A stretch of DNA of 64,000 nt from Streptomyces sp. NRRL F-5630 (GCF_000719475.1 NZ_JOGO01000006.1:98224-162223), one strand, 5' to 3'; counted from the stretch's first letter, positions 42,743-52,141 are shown. Numbers and translations are program-made. The notes: generated from the letters alone by a model not told the origin.

Positions 42743-44074
42743 ATGACCGAGACGCCTGCACTGACCGACCTCTGGCCCGCGCCGCACGCGGAGGGGCCCG
42801 TTCGCGCGACCGTGCGGGTGCCGGGTTCCAAATCGATCACCAACCGCGCGCTCGTGCTGGCCGCGCTCGCCGCCGAGCCGGGCTGGCTGCGCCGCCCGCT
42901 GCGCTCGCGCGACACGCTTCTCATGGCCGGTGCGCTGCGCACGATGGGCGTCGGCATCGAGGAGACCGTCTCGTCGGAATCCTGCGGGATCACCGGCGCG
43001 GGCGAGGCGTGGCGCGTCATCCCCTCCGGGGTACGCGGCCCCGCGACCGTGGACGTCGGCAACGCGGGTACGGTCATGCGCTTCCTGCCGCCCGTCGCGA
43101 CGCTCGCCGAGGGCGCGATCCGCTTCGACGGCGACCCGCGTTCCTACGAGCGCCCGCTGCACGGCGTGATCGACGCGCTGCGCGCGCTCGGCGCCCGTAT
43201 CGACGACGGCGACCGGGGCGCGCTGCCGCTCACGGTCTTCGGCAGCGGCGCCCTCGACGGTGGCAAGGTCGAGGTGGACGCGTCCAGTTCCTCGCAGTTC
43301 ATCAGCGCGCTGCTGCTCTCGGCGCCGCGCTTCAACCAGGGCGTCGAAGTCCGGCACACGGGCGCGACGCTGCCCTCGCTCCCCCACATCCGGATGACCG
43401 TGGACATGCTCCGCGCGGTCGGCGCGCAGGTCGACGAGCCGGAGACCGGCGGCGAGCCGAACGTGTGGCGGGTGACGCCCGGCGCGCTCCTCGGCCGCGA
43501 CCTCACGGTCGAGCCCGACCTCTCCAACGCGCAGCCCTTCCTCGCCGCCGCGCTCGTCACGGGCGGCACGGTCACGATCCCGGACTGGCCGGCGCGCACC
43601 ACGCAGCCCGGCGACCGGCTCCGCGAGATCTTCACCGAGATGGGCGGCACCTGCGAGCTGACCGAGGCGGGCCTCGCGCTCACCGGTACGGGCCGCGTGC
43701 GCGGCATCGACGTCGACCTCGGCGAGGTCGGCGAGCTGACCCCGGGCATCGCGGCCGTCGCGGCGCTCGCCGACTCCCCCTCGACGCTGCGCGGCGTCGC
43801 GCACCTGCGCCTCCATGAGACGGACCGTCTCGCCGCGCTCACCAAGGAGATCAACGAACTCGGCGGCGACGTCACCGAGACCGCCGACGGCCTCCACATC
43901 CGCCCGCGCCCCCTGCGCGGCGGCGTCTTCCACACGTACGAGGACCACCGCATGGCCACGGCCGGGGCCATCCTGGGGCTCGCGGTGCCCGGGGTGGAGA
44001 TCGAGAACGTCGCGACGACGGCGAAGACGCTGCCCGACTTCCCGGAGCTGTGGACCGGAATGCTCGGGAACTGA
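42743..44074 (+). CDS. aroA: 3-phosphoshikimate 1-carboxyvinyltransferase (EPSP synthase)
   Basis: 443 residues from ATG 42743, with GTGAGGG upstream. The substrate lysine and loop are in [17 protein letters not shown], the PEP loop in [14 protein letters not shown], and the second-domain signature in [16 protein letters not shown]. The GNAGTxxR loop carries Ala where some tolerant forms differ, so it looks like an ordinary class I enzyme. It makes EPSP in the aromatic pathway. rsgA follows 16 bases later. Confidence 0.95.
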   Translation: MTETPALTDLWPAPHAEGPVRATVRVPGSKSITNRALVLAALAAEPGWLRRPLRSRDTLLMAGALRTMGVGIEETVSSESCGITGAGEAWRVIPSGVRGPATVDVGNAGTVMRFLPPVATLAEGAIRFDGDPRSYERPLHGVIDALRALGARIDDGDRGALPLTVFGSGALDGGKVEVDASSSSQFISALLLSAPRFNQGVEVRHTGATLPSLPHIRMTVDMLRAVGAQVDEPETGGEPNVWRVTPGALLGRDLTVEPDLSNAQPFLAAALVTGGTVTIPDWPARTTQPGDRLREIFTEMGGTCELTEAGLALTGTGRVRGIDVDLGEVGELTPGIAAVAALADSPSTLRGVAHLRLHETDRLAALTKEINELGGDVTETADGLHIRPRPLRGGVFHTYEDHRMATAGAILGLAVPGVEIENVATTAKTLPDFPELWTGMLGN

Positions 44075-44090
44075 CGGCCGGGGACTCGCG

Positions 44091-45101
44091 ATGCGCCGCT
44101 ACGGAAAGAACCCCGACGAGGACGACGTCCGCGTCCGCCCCGGACGCCGGGGCAGCCGCCCCCGCACCCACATCAGGCCCAAGCACGAGGACGCCGCGTC
44201 CGGCATGGTCCTCACCGTCGACCGGGGGCGGCTGACCTGCCTCGTCGAGGGACGCAGGGTCGTCGCGATGAAGGCCCGCGAGCTGGGCCGCAAGGCCGCC
44301 GTGGTCGGGGACCGCGTCGCGCTCGTCGGCGACCTGTCCGGCGAGAAGGACACCCTCGCCCGCATCGTCCGCATCGAGGAGCGCCGCTCGGTGCTGCGCC
44401 GAACGGCCGACGACGACGACCCGTACGAGCGCGTCGTCGTCGCCAACGCCGACCAGCTCGCGATCGTCACCGCGCTCGCCGATCCCGAGCCGCGCCCCCG
44501 CATGATCGACCGCTGCCTCGTCGCGGCGTACGACGGCGGCCTGAGCCCGCTGCTCGTCCTCACCAAGTCCGATCTCGCCTCGCCCGACCGGCTGCTGGAG
44601 ACGTACACGCCGCTCGGCGTCCCGTACGTCGTGACGAGCCGTGAGGAGCTGTACGACGGCGAGGCGGCCGGGCGGGTGCGGGAGCTGCTCGACGGGAAGG
44701 TCACGGCGTTCGTCGGGCACTCGGGCGTGGGCAAGACGACGCTGGTCAACGCGCTGGTCCCGGAGGACCAGCGGCGCACCACAGGGCACGTCAACGCGGT
44801 CACCGGGCGCGGTCGGCACACGACGACCTCGGCGCTCGCGCTGCCGCTCGACGGGGTCGGCGGCTGGGTCGTCGACACGCCGGGCGTGCGCTCCTTCGGG
44901 CTCGCGCACGTCGATCCCTCACGCGTCGTGCTCGCCTTCCCGGACCTCGTGCCGGGGACGGAGGAGTGCCCACGCGGCTGCTCGCACGACGAGCCGGAGT
45001 GCGCGCTCGACGCCTGGGTCGCCGAGGGGCACGCGGACCCCGAGCGCCTCGCCTCGCTGCGGCGGCTGCTGTCCACCCGGGAGCGCCACGAGGGGGACTG
45101 A
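44091..45101 (+). CDS. rsgA: Ribosome small-subunit GTPase RsgA
   Basis: 336 residues from ATG 44091. After an OB fold (about 30-95) comes the circularly permuted GTPase: G4 (LLVLTKSDL), G1 (FVGHSGVGKTTLVNAL) and G3 (VVDTPGVRSFG). The C-terminal zinc knuckle is CPRGCSHDEPEC. It helps mature the 30S subunit. It is in the same transcript as aroA, as in other Streptomyces. Confidence 0.95.
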   Translation: MRRYGKNPDEDDVRVRPGRRGSRPRTHIRPKHEDAASGMVLTVDRGRLTCLVEGRRVVAMKARELGRKAAVVGDRVALVGDLSGEKDTLARIVRIEERRSVLRRTADDDDPYERVVVANADQLAIVTALADPEPRPRMIDRCLVAAYDGGLSPLLVLTKSDLASPDRLLETYTPLGVPYVVTSREELYDGEAAGRVRELLDGKVTAFVGHSGVGKTTLVNALVPEDQRRTTGHVNAVTGRGRHTTTSALALPLDGVGGWVVDTPGVRSFGLAHVDPSRVVLAFPDLVPGTEECPRGCSHDEPECALDAWVAEGHADPERLASLRRLLSTRERHEGD

Positions 45102-45281
45102 GCGGGCGGCAGGTGTGGTGCGGCCTGCCCGGGGGAAGGGGGTTTGCGTCTCCCAAGGGAAGGCAAAGGCATAAGCTCGGGCGGGTCCGCACGGGCGGAC
45201 CGGGGCCGGCCCGGGAGTGTCGCGCCGCTGTCGGCGGCGGTGTGCGCGGGCGGGCCCGTACGAGCATGAAGGAGACACCAC

Positions 45282-45605
45282 ATGGCGTGGCTGCTGGTCG
45301 TCGTGGCCGGGCTGCTGGAGACGGGCTTCGCGATCTGCCTGAAGCTCTCCCACGGCTTCACCCGGCTGTGGCCGACCATCGCCTTCGCCAGCTTCGCGCT
45401 CGGCAGCTTCGGTCTGCTGACGCTCTCGCTGAAGAAGCTCGACGTGGGCCCCGCCTACGCCGTGTGGACGGGCATCGGGGCGGCGGGGACGGCGATCTAC
45501 GGCATGGTCTTCATGGACGACCTCGTCTCGGTGCTCAAGATCGTCTCGATCGCCCTCGTCATCGCGGGCGTCATCGGGCTCCAGCTCTCGGGCTCGGCGC
45601 ACTGA
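45282..45605 (+). CDS. gdx: Small multidrug resistance family exporter, Gdx/SugE type
   Basis: 107 residues from ATG 45282, with GAAGGAGAC upstream. Four membrane segments. The essential Glu is in LLETGFAICLKLSHGF, and the signature AYAVWTGIGAAGTAIYG is that of the Gdx (guanidinium) group rather than EmrE-type drug pumps. It works as an antiparallel dimer that swaps guanidinium for protons. The 180-base leader contains one hairpin with an ACGG loop but no full guanidine riboswitch that I can recognise. Confidence 0.88.
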   Translation: MAWLLVVVAGLLETGFAICLKLSHGFTRLWPTIAFASFALGSFGLLTLSLKKLDVGPAYAVWTGIGAAGTAIYGMVFMDDLVSVLKIVSIALVIAGVIGLQLSGSAH

Positions 45606-45659
45606 GACCCGCGCGGGCGCGACTGGATCACGTGGTGCGCCCGTGGATACTGTTCGGCC

Positions 45660-46478
45660 ATGGCCGACTACCACGATGATCTGCGCCTCGCTCACGTCCT
45701 GGCCGACGCGGCCGACGCCACCACGATGGACCGCTTCAAGGCGCTGGATCTCAAGGTCGAGACGAAGCCCGACCTGACGCCGGTGACCGAGGCGGACAAG
45801 GCGGCCGAGGAGCTGATCCGCTCCCAGCTCCAGCGGGCCAGGCCGCGCGACGCGATCCTCGGCGAGGAGTACGGGCTGCGCGGCACGGGCCCGCGCCGCT
45901 GGGTGATCGACCCGATCGACGGCACGAAGAACTACGTGCGTGGAGTGCCGGTCTGGGCGACCCTCATCTCACTCATGGAGCTGTTCCCCGGGCGCGAGGG
46001 CGAGGAGGGCACGTGGCACCCCGTGGTCGGTGTCGTCTCGGCACCGGCCCTGAACCGCCGCTGGTGGGCGGCGTACGGGCACGGCGCCTTCACCGGACGC
46101 AGCCTCACCTCGGCGAGCAGGCTGCGGGTCTCGGGTGTACGGCGCATGGCGGACGCCTCGTTCGCATACTCCTCGCTCACCGGCTGGGAGGAGCAGGGCC
46201 GCCTGAACGGGCTGCTCGACCTGAGCCGGGCGGTGTGGCGCACACGCGGCTACGGGGACTTCTGGCCGTACATGATGGTCGCCGAGGGCTCGGTGGACAT
46301 CTGCGCGGAACCGGAGCTGTCGCTGTGGGACATGGCGGCGAACGCGATCGTGGTCACGGAGGCGGGCGGCACCTTCACCGGCCTCGACGGCCGGCCGGGC
46401 CCGCACGGCGGCAACGCGGCGGCGTCGAACGGGATGCTGCACGACGAGTTGCTGAGTTACCTGAACCAGCGGTACTGA
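45660..46478 (+). CDS. hisN: Histidinol-phosphatase, inositol-monophosphatase family
   Basis: 272 residues from ATG 45660. The metal sites are VTEADKAAEELI, GEEYGLRGTG and IDPIDGTKNYVRGVP (D-P-x-D-G-T), with a late WDMAANAIVVTEAGG. In actinobacteria this subgroup is HisN, which removes phosphate from histidinol-phosphate. Inositol-phosphatase activity is the alternative, but KNYVRGVPVWATLI is typical of HisN. It lies 54 bases after gdx. Confidence 0.9.
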   Translation: MADYHDDLRLAHVLADAADATTMDRFKALDLKVETKPDLTPVTEADKAAEELIRSQLQRARPRDAILGEEYGLRGTGPRRWVIDPIDGTKNYVRGVPVWATLISLMELFPGREGEEGTWHPVVGVVSAPALNRRWWAAYGHGAFTGRSLTSASRLRVSGVRRMADASFAYSSLTGWEEQGRLNGLLDLSRAVWRTRGYGDFWPYMMVAEGSVDICAEPELSLWDMAANAIVVTEAGGTFTGLDGRPGPHGGNAAASNGMLHDELLSYLNQRY

Positions 46479-46924
46479 CGGGGGCAGTGGTAGACGGCGG
46501 GGGGCGGCGGTGGCTGGGGCTGGGGTGACCGGCTGAGGCCGGGAGGCGGCGGGGCTGCTGGCGGGCGAGGGTGCGAGGGGCCTAGCCAGAACAGCCCCCT
46601 CGCGGCCACGCGAAGGGCGAGGCGGGGACAGCCACCTCACGCCACGCGAAGGGCGAAGCCCGAAGAGGGTTCTCACGCCCAGGCGGGGGGCGAAGCAGGG
46701 ATACCCCCGCCCACGCGCGGGGCGAGGCCCGAACGGCCGCTCCCGCTCACACGAGGGACGACGGCCGCAGGGCCCCCTCGTGCCCAGGCGAAGGCCGAAG
46801 CCCGAACGTCCCCCAAATGCCACGCGGGTGGCGAAAGCCCGAACAGCCCCCTCCCGCCCTGGGGGGCGTCCCCTATACAAGTCTCCCAAACCCGCTCCCC
46901 TCGCCCCCGCCCTCCCGCCACATC
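46479..46924. repeat. Array of about eight degenerate 36-bp repeats
   Basis: From 46581 to 46860 a unit close to CACGCGAAGGGCGAAGCCCG, then AACAGCCCCCTC, recurs about eight times with a period of 32-38 bases and 60-85 percent identity by eye. Copies begin near 46606, 46642, 46679, 46711, 46747, 46783 and 46820. It sits between convergent hisN and the catalase gene. No gene is seen, and there is no spacer/repeat regularity of a CRISPR type. Confidence 0.75.
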
Positions 46925-47004
46925 TGTGGATAACCGGAGCGAATCCGCGCAACGACTCACTCGAACCGGTGAGTCGTTGCGCGGATTCCCCTCGGTTGTC
47001 CACA
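46925..47004. other. 35-bp-arm hairpin flanked by DnaA-box-like 9-mers
   Basis: Left arm 46925-46959 and right arm 46970-47004 are nearly perfect complements. The inner 18 bp (AATCCGCGCAACGACTCA / TGAGTCGTTGCGCGGATT) are perfect, and the outer 17 bp have five mismatches. The loop is CTCGAACCGG. The outer ends are TGTGGATAA (46925-46933, reverse complement TTATCCACA) and TTGTCCACA (46996-47004), both DnaA-box sequences. It can also act as a terminator for hisN and the catalase gene. Confidence 0.8.
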
Positions 47005-47101
47005 GGCACCGACGGCCCGCCCCCGCTACTCACAGGCGCCGACGAACCGCCCTCGCTGCCCACAGGCGCTGGACGGGCCCGCCCCCTCCCGGCGCGGGCC
47101 C

Positions 47102-48571
47102 TCAGACCCCCCGCTTCGCTCGCCTCGTCGCCACCGCCTCCTCCAGCCGCTTGCCGAAGTCCCCGTCCGCCTGCCGGAAGTTCCCGATCGCCCGCTGGGC
47201 GATGTCGTCCCGCGAGACGCCCGCGATCGAGTCGGCGAGGTTGGCGATCAGGCGCTCCTTGGCGTCCTCGGGCATGAGCCGGTACAGGTTCCCCGCCTGT
47301 GTGAAGTCGTCGTCCTCGGCGTGCAGGGGTGCCTCGTGGTGACCCGTCGCGCCGGAGACGCCGGTGGGCTGCCACAGCGGCTGCCCGGTCTGGGCGGGGC
47401 CGCCGAAGCTGTTCGGCTCGTAGTTCTTCGTACCGCCGTGGCGGCCGTCGTAGAGGAGACCGTCGCGGCTGTACGTGCGCGCCTCGGCGGCGTGCGGGCG
47501 GTTGACCGGGAGGTGGTCGGCGTTGATTCCGACGCGGTAGCGGTGCGCGTCCCCGTAGGCGAAGAGCCGGCCCTGGAGCATCTTGTCCGGGGAGGGGCCG
47601 ATGCCGGGCACGAAGTGCGCCGGGCTGAAGATGGACTGCTCGACCTCGGCGAAGATGTTCTCGGGGTTGCGGTGGAGTTCCAGCTTCCCGATCTCGATCG
47701 GCGGGTAGTCCTCGTGCGGCCACACCTTGGTGAGGTCGAAGGGATTGAAGCGGTAGGTGTCGGCATCGGCGGCGGGCATGATCTGCACCTGCACCGTCCA
47801 GCTCGGGTACTCGCCCCGCTCGATCGCCTCGCGCAGGTCGCGCTGGTGCGAGTCGGGGTCCGCGCCCGCGAGCCGTGCCGCCTCCTCGACGGTCAGCGTC
47901 CTGATGCCCTGGTCCGTCTTGAAGTGGTACTTGACCCAGAAGACCTCCCCGGCCGCGTTGTTCCACTGGTAGGTGTGCGAGCCGTAGCCGTTCATGTGGC
48001 GGTACGAGGCCGGGATGCCGCGATCGCCGAAGAGCCACGTCACCTGGTGGGTGGACTCGGGCGACAGACCCCAGAAGTCCCACACGTTGTCGGGCTCCTG
48101 CGAGCCCGTGTACGGGTCGCGCTTCTGGGTGTGGATGAAGTCGGGGAACTTGATGGCGTCCCTGACGAAGAAGACCGGCGTGTTGTTCCCGACGAGGTCG
48201 TAATTGCCGTCCTCGGTGTAGAACTTCAGTGCGAAGCCGCGTGGGTCGCGCACGGCGTCCGGGGCGCCGAGGTTGCCCGCGACGGTCGAGAAGCGCAGGA
48301 AGGTCTCGGTCCGCTTGCCGACCTCGGAGAGGAACCGGGCCCGGGTCCAGCGGCTCACGTCGGCGGTGACGGTGAAGGTGCCGTAGGCACCCGCGCCCCG
48401 GGCGTGCACGACGCGCTCGGGGATGCGCTCGCGGTTGAAGTGGGCGAGCTTCTCCAGGAGCGACTGGTCCTGGACGAGGACAGGCCCGCCGACGCCCGCG
48501 CTCTCGCTGTTCTGGTTGTCGGCGACCGGAGCCCCGGCCTCGGTCGTGAGTGGTCCCTGCCCCTGCGTCAC
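47102..48571 (-). CDS. katA: Monofunctional heme catalase
   Basis: 489 residues from GTG 48571, with GGGAGG 8 bases upstream; ATG 48586 is in frame but overlaps that site. The active-site His is in [12 protein letters not shown], the Asn in [12 protein letters not shown], and the heme-ligand Tyr in [14 protein letters not shown]. The size is that of small-subunit clade 3 catalases. It breaks down H2O2 in the cytosol. It diverges from the Fur-family gene catR, the expected peroxide-sensing repressor. Confidence 0.95.
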   Translation of the reverse strand: MTQGQGPLTTEAGAPVADNQNSESAGVGGPVLVQDQSLLEKLAHFNRERIPERVVHARGAGAYGTFTVTADVSRWTRARFLSEVGKRTETFLRFSTVAGNLGAPDAVRDPRGFALKFYTEDGNYDLVGNNTPVFFVRDAIKFPDFIHTQKRDPYTGSQEPDNVWDFWGLSPESTHQVTWLFGDRGIPASYRHMNGYGSHTYQWNNAAGEVFWVKYHFKTDQGIRTLTVEEAARLAGADPDSHQRDLREAIERGEYPSWTVQVQIMPAADADTYRFNPFDLTKVWPHEDYPPIEIGKLELHRNPENIFAEVEQSIFSPAHFVPGIGPSPDKMLQGRLFAYGDAHRYRVGINADHLPVNRPHAAEARTYSRDGLLYDGRHGGTKNYEPNSFGGPAQTGQPLWQPTGVSGATGHHEAPLHAEDDDFTQAGNLYRLMPEDAKERLIANLADSIAGVSRDDIAQRAIGNFRQADGDFGKRLEEAVATRRAKRGV

Positions 48572-48614
48572 TGCTGCCTCCCGCATCGTTCCGGTTCGGA
48601 CGAACCGTAAAACG

Positions 48615-48642
48615 ATCCTACATTGGACTTCATCTAACTCAA
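48615..48642 (-). promoter_or_regulatory. Promoter of the catalase gene
   Basis: On the minus strand TTGAGT (48642-48637), a 16-base spacer and TAGGAT (48620-48615) form a SigA-like promoter 44 bases before the GTG. The spacer is AT-rich (TTAGATGAAGTCCAATG) and is the best candidate region for CatR binding. Confidence 0.65.
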
Positions 48643-48702
48643 GCCAACCTCCAAAGCGACACTCGTTCGGAATCAGGCCCGTCGCCTGTTACCCTTTGCC
48701 CT

Positions 48703-49119
48703 ATGAGTGACCTTCTGGAACGGCTTCGTGGCCGCGGTTGGCGCATGACGGCGCAGCGTCGCGTGGTCGCCGAGGTACTCGACGGCGACCACGTCCACCT
48801 GACCGCCGACGAGGTGCACGCGCGCGCCGCGCAGCGCCTCCCCGAGATCTCGCGTGCCACGGTCTACAACACGCTGGGTGAGATGGTCTCGCTCGGCGAG
48901 GTCATCGAGGTCGCGACCGACCACCGCGCCAAGCGCTACGACCCCAACGCGCACCACCCGCACCAGCACCTGGTCTGCGCGAACTGCGGCGCCGTCCGCG
49001 ATGTCCGCCCGGCGGGCGACCCGCTCAAGGATCTCCCGGCCGACGAGCGCTTCGGGTACACGGTCTCGGACGTGGAGATCACCTACCGCGGCCTGTGCCC
49101 CGACTGCGCGAGCGCCTGA
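48703..49119 (+). CDS. catR: Fur-family peroxide-sensing repressor CatR
   Basis: 138 residues from ATG 48703; the ribosome site is weak. The winged helix is GWRMTAQRRVVAEVLDGDHV ... SRATVYNTLGEMVSLGE. Metal ligands are in HHPHQHLVCANCG and the C-terminal LCPDC. Two C-x2-C pairs form the structural zinc site. In S. coelicolor CatR represses catalase until H2O2 oxidises it; divergence from katA supports the same job here. PerR-like function is inferred, and no experiment is implied. Confidence 0.88.
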   Translation: MSDLLERLRGRGWRMTAQRRVVAEVLDGDHVHLTADEVHARAAQRLPEISRATVYNTLGEMVSLGEVIEVATDHRAKRYDPNAHHPHQHLVCANCGAVRDVRPAGDPLKDLPADERFGYTVSDVEITYRGLCPDCASA

Positions 49120-49219
49120 GAACGCCGCCGGGTCGAACACGCGCCGAGAACAGCAGCGGGCCGCGCGGGCGCCCGAGAACAGCGGTGGACCAACGATGCC
49201 CGCACGCGCGGACGAGAAC

Positions 49220-49260
49220 GCCGAAGGGGCCGGAGATCGATGATCTCCGGCCCCTTCGGC
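49220..49260. terminator. Perfect 19-bp bidirectional terminator
   Basis: GCCGAAGGGGCCGGAGATC (49220-49238) pairs perfectly with GATCTCCGGCCCCTTCGGC (49242-49260). It lies between catR and the minus-strand tRNA gene, three bases from the tRNA 3' end. Confidence 0.88.
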
Positions 49261-49262
49261 TG

Positions 49263-49339
49263 TGGTAGCGGGGACAGGATTTGAACCTGCGACCTCTGGG
49301 TTATGAGCCCAGCGAGCTACCGAGCTGCTCCACCCCGCG
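49263..49339 (-). tRNA. Initiator tRNA-fMet (CAT), CCA encoded
   Basis: Read on the minus strand it begins CGCGGGGTGGAGCAG. The anticodon arm is CTGGGCTCATAACCCAG, with anticodon CAT and three G-C pairs next to the loop, the mark of initiator tRNA. The 1-72 pair is mismatched (C-T), also typical of initiators. The T-loop GGTTCAAATCC is normal. CCA follows position 73 in the DNA (49265-49263). Confidence 0.95.
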
Positions 49340-49351
49340 TCGGTGAACCAG

Positions 49352-49381
49352 ACTCTACGCACCCAGCCCCCCAAGAGGCAA
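49352..49381 (-). promoter_or_regulatory. Promoter of the first tRNA-fMet
   Basis: On the minus strand TTGCCT (49381-49376), an 18-base spacer and TAGAGT (49357-49352) lie 12 bases before the tRNA 5' end. Confidence 0.65.
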
Positions 49382-49659
49382 ATCCGTTACGGGAACCCGA
49401 AAGATCCACCCCCCGCCCAAAGCCCCCACGCACCGCGCCAGGAACCACCCGCACCACTGACAGAACCCCGCCCGCACCGCGCCAGTTCCCCGCCGGCCCC
49501 ACGACAGCGCGCCGCCCCGACATCGCGTCCGCACCACCGGCCACGCCCGCCCGGCGCCGGAGGGGCACACGCCCCGAAGGGACGCCTCCGCCCTCCGGAG
49601 ACCCCCAGAGGACGCCCCCGCCCGCCGGGAGACCCCAAGGCGGCACCCCCCGAAAGCCG

Positions 49660-51801
49660 TCAGGCGCTCAGCTCCTCCCGCAGCGCCTCACGCAACCGCC
49701 GTGCCCGCTCGGTCACTTCCTCCGGCCCCGCCGCCACCGCGGCATCGCACCAGTGCTGGCTCTCCTCCAGCTCACCCCGCCGCGCGAAGAACAGCCCGAG
49801 CCGCAGCGCCGCGCGCCCGTGCCCGGCCTCGGCGGCCCGGCGCCACCACAGCGCGGCCTCCGGCTCCCCGCCCTCACGGGCGAGCAGCAGGCCGAGGTTG
49901 AAGGCCCCGTTGCGGCTGCCCGCCTCGGCCGCCGTGCGGTACCAGCGGGCCGCCGTCTCGACCTCGCCCCGCTCGGCGGCGAGCATCCCGGCGCGTACCT
50001 GGGCGCGCCGGTGGCCCTGCTCGGCGGCGCGCTCGTACCAGGCCGCGGACTCGTCGCGCGCGGCGACGCTGCTCTCGCCGAGCCGGGGCGGGCCCTGCGG
50101 CGGGCGGCGCGCGTCGAGGAGCGCCGCGAGGCGGTAGGCGCCCTCGGCGCTGCCGCCGCCCGCCGCGCAGCGCAGGTGCCGCTCGGCGGAGCGCTCGTCG
50201 CCCTCGCGCAGGAGGGCCATGCCGACCTGCAGCGCCGCCTCGGCGTGCCCGGCGGAGGCGGCACGCTCGTACCAGCGCAGGGCGCCCTCCTCGTCGCCGC
50301 GCCCGGCGTGCAGGATGCCGAGGTTGAAGGCGGCGTCGACGCTGCCGGTCTCGGCGGCCTTGGAGAACCAGGGCTCGGCGCCCGCGGCGTCCCCGGCCTG
50401 GAGGAGCAGGACGGCGAGCGCGTTGGACGCCTCGCGGTGACCCGCGTAGGCGGCGCGGCGATACCACTGCTCGGCCTGCGCGGTGCGGCCCTGCGCCGCG
50501 CAGAGCAGGGCGAGGTTGTAGGCGCCGTTGTGGTCGCCCGCGTCCATCGCGGCGCGGTACCAGCGCTCGGCGGTCTGCTGCTCGCCGCGCTCGGCGTGGA
50601 GGGCGCCGAGGGCGTTCGCGGCGTTGCCGTCGCCGTTCCGGGCGGCCTTGAGCCACCACACGGCGGCGTTCTCCTCGTCGCCCGCGTCGCGCAGCAGGAA
50701 GCCGAGGGCGCAGGCGGCGCGCGTCTCGCCCTCCTTGGCGGAGCTGAGGTACCAGCGGCCCGCCTCCTTGAGCTTGCCGCGCCGCTCCAGGAGGGCACCG
50801 AGCTGGAGCGCCGCGCCGCGGTGGCCGCGCGCGGCGGCCTGGCGGTACCACTGCTCGGCCTCGCGGGTCAGTTCCTCGGCGCGCGTCTTGCCCTGCTCCT
50901 TGCCCTGGTTCTCGCCTGCCGCCGGGGTGCGGGGTCCGGGGACGGGGGCAGCGCCCTTGGGGCGGCTGGGCTGGGGGCGGCGGGGGCCGGGCAGGACGGG
51001 GCCTCTCGCGCGGCGCGCGGTCTCGCGGGCGCGGCGCTCCAGGGTCCTGGCGAGGCGGTACGAGGCTTCGCGGTGCCCGTGTTCGGCGGCGCGGCGCAGC
51101 CAGGTCTCCGCGCCCGCCTCACCGCGGTGCTCCAGGAGGTCGGCGAGGGCGAAGGCGCCGTGGACGTGACCCTGTTCGGCGGACTGGCGCAGCCAGTACT
51201 CGGCGGCGGGTTCGTCGCCGCGCTCGCGGTGGTGGCGGCCGAGGGAGTGGGCCGCGGCGGCGGAGCCGGCGACGGCGGCGACGCGCCACCAGCCCGCGGC
51301 CTCTTCCTTGTAGCCGCGCTGGTGGAGGAGGACGCCGAGGTTGTTGGCGGCGGCGCGGTCGCCCGCGGAGGTGGCCGAGCGCAGGTAGGGCTCGGCCTCG
51401 TCGAGGGCGCCGGCGCGCAGGAGCTGGGCGCCCAGCTCGCTCATCGCCGCGGTGTCCCCCGCCGCGGCGGCGGCCCTGCGGCGCGCCTCGGCCTCGGCGT
51501 CCGTCAGGTCGGGCGCGAGGGGCTCGGGCGGCGACACGGGGCCGGGGGTGGGGTCGCCCGCCAGGTCGGCGGCGCCGGTGAGGCCGGCGGCGGGCTCAGC
51601 GGGGGCGGTCGCGGCGAAGAGCGTGTCGGTGCCCGACGTCGCCGGCCGGGGCACGGCCGGAGCCGTGCCCGGTCCCGGCTGCGCGATGCCGGGGGGCGGG
51701 ATCAGCGCCGTACCGCTCTCGGCCTCTTCGGCCCATGGCGCACCGGAGGGCGTGAACCGTCCCGAGTCCCACCACGTCGCCCTGTCCCCCACAACGTCCA
51801 T
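49660..51801 (-). CDS. Sel1-like (SLR/TPR) repeat protein
   Basis: 713 residues from ATG 51801 (MDVVGDRATWWDSGRFTPSG). The first 110 residues are Pro/Ala-rich and probably disordered. From there on about fourteen Sel1-type units follow, each near 36 residues with the pattern A-x2-LG-x-L...A-x2-W(Y)-x2-A (for example AANNLGVLLHQRGYKEEAAG, AAYAGHREASNALAVLLLQA). A charged linker (RRARGPVLPGPRRPQPS and on) interrupts the array near residue 270. There is no signal or membrane segment. It should be a cytosolic scaffold; partners are unknown. It lies between two initiator tRNA genes. Confidence 0.88.
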   Translation of the reverse strand: MDVVGDRATWWDSGRFTPSGAPWAEEAESGTALIPPPGIAQPGPGTAPAVPRPATSGTDTLFAATAPAEPAAGLTGAADLAGDPTPGPVSPPEPLAPDLTDAEAEARRRAAAAAGDTAAMSELGAQLLRAGALDEAEPYLRSATSAGDRAAANNLGVLLHQRGYKEEAAGWWRVAAVAGSAAAAHSLGRHHRERGDEPAAEYWLRQSAEQGHVHGAFALADLLEHRGEAGAETWLRRAAEHGHREASYRLARTLERRARETARRARGPVLPGPRRPQPSRPKGAAPVPGPRTPAAGENQGKEQGKTRAEELTREAEQWYRQAAARGHRGAALQLGALLERRGKLKEAGRWYLSSAKEGETRAACALGFLLRDAGDEENAAVWWLKAARNGDGNAANALGALHAERGEQQTAERWYRAAMDAGDHNGAYNLALLCAAQGRTAQAEQWYRRAAYAGHREASNALAVLLLQAGDAAGAEPWFSKAAETGSVDAAFNLGILHAGRGDEEGALRWYERAASAGHAEAALQVGMALLREGDERSAERHLRCAAGGGSAEGAYRLAALLDARRPPQGPPRLGESSVAARDESAAWYERAAEQGHRRAQVRAGMLAAERGEVETAARWYRTAAEAGSRNGAFNLGLLLAREGGEPEAALWWRRAAEAGHGRAALRLGLFFARRGELEESQHWCDAAVAAGPEEVTERARRLREALREELSA

Positions 51802-51847
51802 CGTCGCACCACCCGCGAGCCCGTACACCTGGTATATCCGGGTCCCC

Positions 51848-51880
51848 TTGAGGTCTCTACAGCTAATTGAGGTCTCTACA
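51848..51880 (-). promoter_or_regulatory. Two 14-bp direct repeats before the Sel1-repeat gene
   Basis: TTGAGGTCTCTACA occurs at 51848-51861 and again at 51867-51880, identical, with a period of 19 bases. They lie 47-79 bases upstream of the ATG at 51801, in the only AT-rich part of the gap 51802-52180. The arrangement suggests a pair of activator or repressor sites. The regulator is unknown. Confidence 0.65.
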
Positions 51881-52141
51881 ACGTTTTATCGACATGCCCA
51901 CATGAGCCCACGTCAAACTCGGAACACCCAACTACCCCCGTAACCCACACTCTTCACATGCGGAGGCTCTCTGATCCCGGTCCGTCCGTACAGCCGACAC
52001 ACGGGGCGGGGCCCAGGCGGTCCCAGCCTCGCGCGACGGACCGGCGTGCGGATGAGTAGTCGTACTCAAGCAGAGGGGACCGACAGGCTCCGTGACGTGC
52101 CCCCCGGGGGCGGTCGTGGCGGTGTGCCCGCACAGCAAAGA

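Noticed and set aside
45180..45281. Guanidine riboswitch before gdx
   Set aside because: One hairpin GGTCCGC-ACGG-GCGGACC (45184-45201) has the ACGG loop of guanidine-II elements, but the second ACGR hairpin is absent (CGT-ACGA-GCA does not pair), and guanidine-I and -III cores are not seen.
46581..46860. CRISPR array
   Set aside because: Repeats are too divergent, there are no unique spacers between conserved repeats, and no cas gene is in the window.
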